From NCBI GenBank assembly GCA_050180235.1, contig JBFXEJ010000077.1, forward strand, positions 1 to 30,959: DNA of 30,959 nucleotides, written 5' to 3'. Source of the stretch: JAABRU01 sp050180235 (GTDB lineage Bacteria > Desulfobacterota > Desulfobacteria > Desulfobacterales > Desulfococcaceae). Below are positions 24,696 through 30,959 of the stretch, piece after piece (positions within the stretch are counted from its first letter, which is position 1; each line of letters begins with the position of its first letter). The translations under genes were made by a program, and so were the position numbers. A model generated the notes under the pieces. That model searched no databases. It saw only the letters and a program-made list of their open reading frames with translations, and was not told the origin of the DNA.

Positions 24696-26858
24696 TTATT
24701 CCACTGCCACCGCATACACAGAACTTCCCGCGCCGAAATACAGGATTCCCTGTGAAAAAACAAGCGGTGTCATAACAGTTGATTTGGCATTGAAATTCCA
24801 TTTTTCCTTTCCGTCCCTGATGTCAAGGCCGTACACATAACCGTCACCTGAGCCGAAATACACAGTGTCGCCAATCACAATGGAAGAGGAGCGGATTTCA
24901 ATCCCCGCGCTGTCCTCAAACCGCCATTTTTCTTTTCCGCTGTCTGCATCCAGTGCGTAAAAATTCCCGTCATCACTGCCAAAATACACTGTGCCGTATG
25001 CAAAACAGGGGCGGGAATACACAAGACCGTCTGTTTCAAATTTCCATTTTTCCTCTCCGGTTTTCCGGTCAAACGCGGAGAAATCTGTTTCACCGCTTCC
25101 GAAATACAGCATATCCTTTTCCACCAGAGGAGTAAGCCGTATTCCCGGAATTTTCTTTTTCCAGATTTCTTTTGCGCTTTTGCTGTCAATGGCATACAGA
25201 AAATCCCCCGCGCTGAAGTATTCGGTTTCATTGCTGAACACAGGGGAAGTGCTGATGTGTATTTCCGCTTTGAACCGGGAAATTTCCTTTCCGCTGTCCG
25301 CGTCCACTGCATACAGCACATCATCCGCAGCACAGTAAACCTTACCGTCTTTGATCACAGGGGCAGAATATATCCGGGCATTCTCATCAGGTTTGAAAAT
25401 CCATTTTTCCGTGCCGTTTTCCGCATTCAGGGCGTACAGACTGTTTTTTGCACACAGATAAACAGTTCCTTTGTCTGCAACCGGTGCGGAAGTCATTTCA
25501 TGTCCGGTTCTGTAACGCCATTTCTCTGCTCCCGAAACTCTGTCCAGTGCGTAGCAGCACGTATCTGTGTCTGTGAAATAAACTGTTTTTTCATTCACAG
25601 AAGGCATGGAATTCACCCATGCCTGTGTTTTGAATTTCCACAGCAGTTTTGCATTTGAGGCCGGATGTTCCCGTTTTTTCCTGTCCGGGGGAATATCCCA
25701 CTTGAGTTTGCTGTCAATACGGATGTTTTCCTCTTTCGCGTCTGTCTGAATCCAATCTGAGTTGCTCATCTGCAGCAGAAAAAATCCTGCCATACCGGCA
25801 CGGAACATTTCCGCATTCATTTCTCTGATGATTTTCATCTCATTTTTTTCTGTATCAAAAATGCCGTATCCTCCACTGCTGCCTTCCCCCTCAACAGACA
25901 TCAGAGAAACCATGCGGGAATCATGGGGAGAAAACTGCTGAAAAATCGGATTTTTTTCTTTGGTGTCAACAGGAAGATTCTTTTTTGCCGGAATATCGGT
26001 CAGAATATACGCGGGGGACCGGCCTGCGGGATTGCGGAGCAGCAGATACCGGCCATCATGGCTCACAAGCGAATACCGGGCATATATCATGGGGTTCCAT
26101 TGTGCAGATGCGGAATCCGGAGCATAAAACTGCAGGGTGTGCAGTTTTTCTTTTTTCTGCGTCTGCACATCCCATTGCCAGATGTCAAACATCCATTTTT
26201 CAGGACTTGAAAGCGCAATGATTTTTTTTCCGTCAGATGTGACAAAGGCCCGTATAAAATCCGTGCTGATAGTTTGGGACGTATTTTCCGCAGTATTGAC
26301 CACCAGGGTTTCATCGTGTCCGGACAGGAGCAGATGAAGATTGTCCGGAAACCATTGCAGGGCAAAGGGGGCTGTCCCGTCCCGTTTCTGTATCAGTCTG
26401 TCATACACCTGACTGGCCTTTGCTGCTGTAAAATCAAAAATCAGCACCCGTGACTGAATTCCGCTTTTTTTCCGGTTTCCTGATATTTTTTCCCGCAGTT
26501 GTGAAACAGCCAGTCTGTCGCCTTTGGGAGACCAGGAATACACAGGCATATTCATCATATCCCCCCTAAAAATCAGAAGCTGTTCGATTCTTCCTTCCTG
26601 ATCCGATACGCACAGTTCATAATGTTCCTCATATTTTTCATGGGGTCTGACAAACGCGGCATATTTTCCGCCGCGCGAGAGTTTCGGCATAAGTCCTTTG
26701 ACGGATCTTTCATTTTTCAGATTCCCGTCTGTGTCATAGAAACAGATGCGGGTTTCAGCCTGCTGCACATCTGTCTTTGGTTCCGCAAGATACAGCAGCG
26801 TCTGTGCATGGCACAGTCCGGTGATAAGCAGAACTGCCGGAAATATCATCCATTGCAT
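24696..26858 (-). CDS. Secreted protein with TolB-like and PQQ-type beta-propellers
   Basis: The 720-residue product starts with a signal peptide (FPAVLLITGLCHAQ). The first half, to about residue 400, reads as WD40/TolB-like strands (SWSPKGDRLAVSQ, SHDGRYLLLRNP). From about 410 to the end come roughly eight PQQ/BamB-type blades of some 40 residues, such as GTVYFGSDDGNFYALDADSG, KEKWRFE and GDTVYFGSGDGYVYGLD. No quinoprotein dehydrogenase active-site residues stand out, so a binding or sensing role is likelier than oxidation. It lies upstream of the sensor kinase in the same direction. AAGGAG lies 15 bases before ATG 26858, a rather long spacing. Confidence 0.88.
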   Translation of the reverse strand: MQWMIFPAVLLITGLCHAQTLLYLAEPKTDVQQAETRICFYDTDGNLKNERSVKGLMPKLSRGGKYAAFVRPHEKYEEHYELCVSDQEGRIEQLLIFRGDMMNMPVYSWSPKGDRLAVSQLREKISGNRKKSGIQSRVLIFDFTAAKASQVYDRLIQKRDGTAPFALQWFPDNLHLLLSGHDETLVVNTAENTSQTISTDFIRAFVTSDGKKIIALSSPEKWMFDIWQWDVQTQKKEKLHTLQFYAPDSASAQWNPMIYARYSLVSHDGRYLLLRNPAGRSPAYILTDIPAKKNLPVDTKEKNPIFQQFSPHDSRMVSLMSVEGEGSSGGYGIFDTEKNEMKIIREMNAEMFRAGMAGFFLLQMSNSDWIQTDAKEENIRIDSKLKWDIPPDRKKREHPASNAKLLWKFKTQAWVNSMPSVNEKTVYFTDTDTCCYALDRVSGAEKWRYRTGHEMTSAPVADKGTVYLCAKNSLYALNAENGTEKWIFKPDENARIYSAPVIKDGKVYCAADDVLYAVDADSGKEISRFKAEIHISTSPVFSNETEYFSAGDFLYAIDSKSAKEIWKKKIPGIRLTPLVEKDMLYFGSGETDFSAFDRKTGEEKWKFETDGLVYSRPCFAYGTVYFGSDDGNFYALDADSGKEKWRFEDSAGIEIRSSSIVIGDTVYFGSGDGYVYGLDIRDGKEKWNFNAKSTVMTPLVFSQGILYFGAGSSVYAVAVE

Positions 26859-26994
26859 TTTTTTGATATTGATCTCCTTTTTGCATCAAAATAAGCTCTT
26901 GAAAATTGATGAAAAAAACGGACATTAAAAATCTTTGTGAATCTTTGTGCCTTTGTGTCTTCGTGGCAGAAAACACAGGGGAATGCTGAAATAA

Positions 26995-27025
26995 GATTTG
27001 ATAACTTTTAAAAAGTTGTCAAATC
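26995..27025. repeat. Palindrome family G, copy 2
   Basis: GATTTGATAACTTTT and AAAAGTTGTCAAATC flank one central A, with one mismatch. A half-copy, AGATTTGACAACT, follows at about 27055-27067, next to the ankyrin gene stop. This matches 218-246. It could fold in the 3' end of the ankyrin transcript. Confidence 0.75.
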
Positions 27026-27071
27026 TGTCAGGCGTCAAATCCTGGCGCAAAATAAGATTTGACAACTCAGT

Positions 27072-30000
27072 TTATTTCTCTGTAGTTCCTTTGGCAAGAA
27101 TTTCTTTGATCTGTTCATTCACGGCCATATCCGAAGCTGTGAAACCCAACTGGTTTCTTGCTGTTGCGTCCGCTCCCTTTTCCAGCAGAAGCCGCACAAG
27201 TTCCGCATTTCCCTTTTGTGTCGCAACCATCAGGGGCGTGGTTCCGGAGCGTTTTTCCGCAGCATTCACATCCGCACCTTTTTGGATAAAAAGCCTGACC
27301 ATTTTCGTTCTCCCGCTTTCACAGGCCATGAGAACAAAGGGCAGTCCGGTTTCCGAATCCGCAGCACGGGGATCAGCTCCCTGCTGAATCAGCATTTCTG
27401 CCATGTCTGCATTGCCTGTGCGTATCGCGGCTTTTAATAATTGAGACAGATCCGGGGCAGACGTTTTCAGCAGCAGTTGGACAGTTTCTGTACGCCCGCG
27501 CAAAACTGCGGTCATCAGCGGGGATACACCGTCTTTGTCTGCCAGATTTGCATCCGCGCCATTTTCCAAAAGCAGTTGCACAGCTTTTGTCTGACCGGAT
27601 TCACAGGCTTTGGAAAGGGCTGTTTTTCCGGAACTTCCTTTGGCATCAGCCGGAACCCCTTTTTCCAGAAGGATTTTCATGCTGTCCGTGCGTCCGTTTC
27701 CTGCCGCGGCAAGCAGTGCGTCCGCGCAGGACCGGGATAGCGGGTCTTCCTTTTCCAGCAGAATTTTCAGGGCATCCACGCGGTTGCGTTCCGCTGCCCT
27801 GACCAGAGGCACTTTGTTCCATCTGTCTCCAATTTTGGGATCCGCACCATGATCCAGCAGCATCTGAAGCACACGGGTGTTATTGTTTTCCACAGCCTTT
27901 GTTAAAGCCGTATCCCCGTAAGGATTGCGTTCATTCATGGGCGCGCCTTTTTCCAGAAGGATTCTCACCACTTCCTCACTGCCGGTTCCGCAGGCCATCA
28001 TCAGAACCGTGTTTCCCTGTTTATCTGCGGCGGATATATCGGCTCCTTTTTCCAGCAGTTTTTTCACAATCGCCCCGTTTTTTGCCAACACCGCAACCAT
28101 GAGCGCAGTCTGTCCCATTTCATTTTTCAGATTGGGATCTGCGTCCTTTTCCAGCAGAAGTTCAGCCATATTGGGAAAGGCTCCCCAAAGACTCCGCAAA
28201 AGTGCGGTCTCCCCGTTTTTGTCCTGTGCATTCAGATCGGTTCCTTTTTCAGCAAGATATTTCACAGATTCCCGGCATCCCTTTTCTGCTGCGGCTCTGA
28301 GTGCGGCCTGTGCAGGAAGCGAATCCGGAGACGGTGCTTTTTCAAACAGAATTTTGACAATCTGATCCGAATGGCAGTGAGATGCCGCGCGGACAAGTGC
28401 GGTATGACCGTTTTTGTCTTCTGTATAAATATCCGCTCCATTTTTCAGAAGCAGATTTGTCAAAGCTGTATTGCCGGTTTCGGCTGCTGCCATCAGGGGA
28501 CTTTCGCCCTGCTCATTGACCGCATTCACATCTGCTTTGTGCCGGAGCAGAAATTCTGCCATTTCCATGTGATTTTTCCCGGCTGCAATCATCAGCGCGG
28601 TGTTTCCCTTTTTGTCTCTGAGATTGATATCCGCCCCATGTTTCAGCAGAGTTTCAGCAATGGGGATATGATTTTTTTCTGCCGCGGCTGTCAGGGGAGT
28701 TGCTCCGGTATCCGGAGAAAGGGTATTGGGATTTGCTTTTGCTTCCAAAAATATGTTCACGATTTCCGCATTGCCCCGTGAAGCCGCATCTGCAAACGCG
28801 GTTATGGCTCCTGATGCCAAAGGATCGGAAACACCGGACAGAAGAACACGGACAGTTTCCGGATGCTCATACAAAACAGCCAGTGTGATGGCCGTGCTTT
28901 TCTCATTGTTTTGGGCATTGATATCCGCGCCTTTGTCCAGAAGTTTGCGGATAATTTCCGCATGTCCCTGTGCAGCAGTCAGCGTCAGTGCCGTGTTTTT
29001 GGATGTATGTATGATATTCACATCCGCACCCCGTGCTAAAAGCAGGTCTGCAATTTCCCCATGCCCTTCCTGCGCGGCCGCCATGAGAGCGGTCAATCCG
29101 CCGGGGCCGTATTTGACAGCGGTTCTTTTCCCGGTATCCGCTTCTGACCGTAACCGGAACCCGCTGCTGCCTGGCACAGGCTTAATCAGACTGAGAGGAA
29201 CTGGAACAGCCCGCCCGATTCTGACCTGTTCCATATCTTCCGGAGGCTGAGGCTGTTCCTGTGTCTGAAAAATCAGGGCAGGTTCAGTCTGGCCGATTTT
29301 TACCGGTGTCATCTCTTTCGGTGGCAAAGGAACAGGTTCAGCCTGACCGGTTTTTACCCGCTCAGATGCAGCCTGTTTCGGTGGCAAAGAATCCGGAACA
29401 GCTTCAGCCCCGCGCGCATATATTGGCGGGGTCGCAGTCTCTTCACGCTTTTCCAAAGGCAAAGGAACCGGGGCAGGTTCAGTCTGGCCGATTTTTACCG
29501 GCAAGGGTGCAGTCTGTTCACGAGGTTTCCGCTGCAAAGGAACAGAGACAGGTTTTGCCCCGCGTGCCTGTATTGGCACAGGTGTAACCGAAACAATTCC
29601 AGCACGCGGATCTTCTGATAAAACCATCGGGATTGCCAATGGTTTGCCCAGTTCAGAAGACAAAGGGCCGGTTTTCCATACCGCATTCACATCCGCGCCT
29701 TTGTCCAGAAGCAGCCGGACTGTGGCAATATGACCTTTGGCACAGGCTTCTGTCAAAGCTGTCCGGCCTTCGATTTTCAGCATAAGGTTGACATCTGCTC
29801 CGTGAGAGATAAGCATATCCGCAACTTCCCAATGATCTTCGGATGCTGCCAGAATCAGAGCGGTAAACCCGCTTCTGTCGCTCAGGTTCGGATCAGCACC
29901 TTTTTCCAGCAGAAATCTGACCATTTCCCCGTATCCCAGTGAACTGGCCGTCATCAAAGCAGTTCTGTACGTGTATTCACTCACTTTGTTGACATCGGTT

Positions 30001-30152
30001 CCCTGATCCAGATATTTTTTCACCTCTTCCATGCGGTTGCTGCGGCAGGCTTCAAAAAAGCCTTTTTCCGCATCTCCGGTCTGTGCATGGGCCTGCAATG
30101 TGCAGAATGCGGCACACAGCATAATGATTGCAAATCCTGTGAATTTCATCAT
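27072..30152 (-). CDS. Secreted ankyrin-repeat protein (about 24 repeats)
   Basis: I place the start at ATG 30152 because AAAAGGA lies just upstream and a signal peptide follows (FTGFAIIMLCAAFC, then AHA before QTG); a longer frame to 30242 lacks both. The 1026-residue protein has four ankyrin repeats at about 25-160, a proline-rich linker at about 162-346, then some twenty more repeats to the end, with the usual TALMxAAxxGHxEIVxxLLEKGADVN pattern in degenerate forms. The linker repeats VKIGQTEP-type units. Ankyrin arrays bind proteins; export implies a periplasmic or extracellular role. It is monocistronic as far as can be seen. Confidence 0.93.
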   Translation of the reverse strand: MMKFTGFAIIMLCAAFCTLQAHAQTGDAEKGFFEACRSNRMEEVKKYLDQGTDVNKVSEYTYRTALMTASSLGYGEMVRFLLEKGADPNLSDRSGFTALILAASEDHWEVADMLISHGADVNLMLKIEGRTALTEACAKGHIATVRLLLDKGADVNAVWKTGPLSSELGKPLAIPMVLSEDPRAGIVSVTPVPIQARGAKPVSVPLQRKPREQTAPLPVKIGQTEPAPVPLPLEKREETATPPIYARGAEAVPDSLPPKQAASERVKTGQAEPVPLPPKEMTPVKIGQTEPALIFQTQEQPQPPEDMEQVRIGRAVPVPLSLIKPVPGSSGFRLRSEADTGKRTAVKYGPGGLTALMAAAQEGHGEIADLLLARGADVNIIHTSKNTALTLTAAQGHAEIIRKLLDKGADINAQNNEKSTAITLAVLYEHPETVRVLLSGVSDPLASGAITAFADAASRGNAEIVNIFLEAKANPNTLSPDTGATPLTAAAEKNHIPIAETLLKHGADINLRDKKGNTALMIAAGKNHMEMAEFLLRHKADVNAVNEQGESPLMAAAETGNTALTNLLLKNGADIYTEDKNGHTALVRAASHCHSDQIVKILFEKAPSPDSLPAQAALRAAAEKGCRESVKYLAEKGTDLNAQDKNGETALLRSLWGAFPNMAELLLEKDADPNLKNEMGQTALMVAVLAKNGAIVKKLLEKGADISAADKQGNTVLMMACGTGSEEVVRILLEKGAPMNERNPYGDTALTKAVENNNTRVLQMLLDHGADPKIGDRWNKVPLVRAAERNRVDALKILLEKEDPLSRSCADALLAAAGNGRTDSMKILLEKGVPADAKGSSGKTALSKACESGQTKAVQLLLENGADANLADKDGVSPLMTAVLRGRTETVQLLLKTSAPDLSQLLKAAIRTGNADMAEMLIQQGADPRAADSETGLPFVLMACESGRTKMVRLFIQKGADVNAAEKRSGTTPLMVATQKGNAELVRLLLEKGADATARNQLGFTASDMAVNEQIKEILAKGTTEK

Positions 30153-30238
30153 TGTGTATCCTTTTCTGTATGATTTGGCACTGATATGAGATACTGAAAA
30201 ATATTTTGCCATTGATTCCGGCAGAATTTTCCACCCTC

Positions 30239-30305
30239 TCATTCCGGCAAAAGCCGGAATCCGGTAATATCAAATAATTCCGGATACCAGTGTTCGCCAG
30301 TATGA
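30239..30305. repeat. Repeat family F, copy 3
   Basis: TCATTCCGGCAAAAGCCGG at the left pairs imperfectly with CGCCAGTATGA at the right. It lies upstream of the ankyrin gene start and is related to 17961-18031 and 21011-21077. Confidence 0.65.
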
Positions 30306-30323
30306 CGATGCTGCGTAAAATCA

Positions 30324-30346
30324 GATAGTGGGACTTTTCATGCTGA
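30324..30346. mobile_element. Terminal-repeat relic of family A
   Basis: These 23 bases match the family A end with one change (GATAGTGGG for GGTAGTGGG). They run directly into a family D element at 30348, so the family A copy appears truncated. Confidence 0.7.
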
Positions 30347-30347
30347 C

Positions 30348-30455
30348 TTAGGTGATTTCTAAAAATAAATATCCCGTTTCAGTTCACAGGCACAGGGCAA
30401 AAGCTGGAAGTTTTTGATACTTTGGCCGGGATATTCTTTTCCGGAAATCATCTAA
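30348..30455. repeat. Repeat family D, copy 2 (inverted)
   Basis: TTAGGTGATTT and AAATCATCTAA form the ends. The interior (GGCAAAAGCTGGAAGTTTTTG region) matches the reverse complement of 17853-17952. Confidence 0.82.
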
Positions 30456-30495
30456 TGTTTCATTGCATTTAAAATTGTAGCGACTGTGTTAAATG

Positions 30496-30834
30496 TCAAG
30501 CAGATTTTGGGTTCCATGCCTCATTTTTTGCAACCATGCTGTTGACAGTGACAATGAGTTTCCTCATGCAGGCCGTGACGGCAACCATTTTGTTTTTGCC
30601 TGCAGAAACAAGCCGTTGGTAAAATATACGGATTACCGGGTTGTGACGGATTGCGGCCAGGGTGGGCATGAACATCAGACTCCTGATTTCGCCCCTGCCT
30701 CCGCCGGTCATGCGTTTTCCCCGGAACTGCCCGCTGTCCCGGTTCACGGGGGCCGTGCCTGTAAGGGCGGCGATTTCCTTACTGTTCATGGTGCCGATCT
30801 CCGGCAGTCCGGATATCAGGGCGGCGGCAGTGTT
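30496..30834 (-). pseudogene. IS110-family transposase, C-terminal fragment
   Basis: About 112 residues remain of a protein normally some 350-400 long. Visible are the C-terminal Transposase_20 features: LPEIGTMNSKEIAALTGTAP, then N-R-D-S-G, M-T-G-G-G-R, RHNPVIRIFYQRL and VAVTACMRKLI. IS110 enzymes carry an N-terminal DEDD domain, which is missing. The coding strand is cut at 30834/30835 by the end of a family A element, which now supplies an ATG (M-K-S-P-T-T) in frame, but the product cannot be a working transposase. Confidence 0.9.
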
Positions 30835-30959
30835 GGTAGTGGGACTTTTCATGCTGATAATGTAAAATTATAATGATCAATAAAACTTCGGATACGGATT
30901 TTATGAAAATCATCATCACGGCTGAAAGAAAGCGTTTTTCTTACCAAATTCGGGCATCT
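30835..30959. mobile_element. Left end of a family A-related element, running off the window
   Basis: GGTAGTGGGACTTTTCATGC begins at 30835 and its first 23 bases equal the right end of MITE copy 1 (in reverse complement). Beyond them the sequence diverges from the 192-bp MITEs. It interrupts the IS110 transposase gene; GCAGTGTT (30827-30834) should reappear at the far end outside the window. This could be the autonomous parent element. Confidence 0.65.
30903..30959 (+). CDS. Possible start of an open frame inside the family A-related element, partial
   Basis: ATG 30903 opens 19 codons (M-K-I-I-I-T-A-E-R-K-R) to the window edge. There is no clear ribosome-binding site and too little sequence to recognise. 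Its place 68 bases inside an inverted terminal repeat would suit a transposase gene. Confidence 0.25.
   Translation, partial: MKIIITAERKRFSYQIRAS

Noticed and set aside
26930..26968. CTTTGTGCCTTTGTGTCTTCGTGG-type run as a specific site
   Set aside because: Resembles a widespread interspersed low-complexity sequence; no inverted ends or second copy seen here.
27072..30152. Regularly spaced repeats that might look like a CRISPR or satellite array
   Set aside because: The periodicity of about 99 bases is the 33-residue ankyrin repeat of a single continuous coding frame.

Overview
The window reads like a fragment of a large, repeat-rich genome of a sulfate-reducer-type Desulfobacterota (Deltaproteobacteria), possibly a Desulfonema-like filamentous bacterium. 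The pointers are a lone HdrB-type CCG protein, a Cache/HAMP/PAS two-component kinase, large PQQ-propeller and ankyrin proteins, and many short palindromic intergenic repeats. The genus is an inference. No tRNA, rRNA or CRISPR array was seen.

Layout. 1-2430: accessory and partly decayed DNA. It holds the tail of a TaqI/Eco57I-type restriction-modification methylase, a nucleotidyltransferase pseudogene broken by two different MITEs and a nonsense codon, and two unrecognised co-directional genes. 2592-6332: a tight three-gene run of a GDP-mannose synthesis enzyme (ManC/AlgA type), a MoxR AAA+ ATPase and a DUF58 protein. 6773-7708: miaA.

7786-14551: a visibly AT-rich block encoding a DUF4007 remnant, a NurA-like nuclease, a HerA-like ATPase with an unusual P-loop, an Hsp90/MORC-like GHKL ATPase and a radical SAM protein. 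I read it as a candidate DNA-modification or anti-phage cassette. This copy is damaged: DUF4007 is truncated, and a 192-bp MITE with an 8-bp target duplication splits the HerA gene. Removing the element and one duplication in silico restores the HerA frame exactly.

14780-15248: a small toxin-antitoxin-like pair. 15374-16321: a membrane/zinc-ribbon/TPR protein. 16639-17484: the HdrB-like protein. 18079-20694 (minus): a phosphoenolpyruvate-synthase-like protein whose C-terminal domain is not the usual PEP barrel. 21369-26858 (minus): an apparent operon running secreted PQQ propeller, Cache sensor kinase, NarL-type regulator and a small zinc-ribbon protein. 27072-30152 (minus): a secreted ankyrin protein of about 24 repeats with a proline-rich repeated linker.

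The right edge is a mobile-element junction: nested small repeats, an IS110-family transposase fragment, and an element end matching the MITE that disrupts the HerA gene. At least five families of short inverted-repeat elements are scattered through the window (called A, C, D, E, F and G below). Several have recognisable terminal repeats and target duplications.
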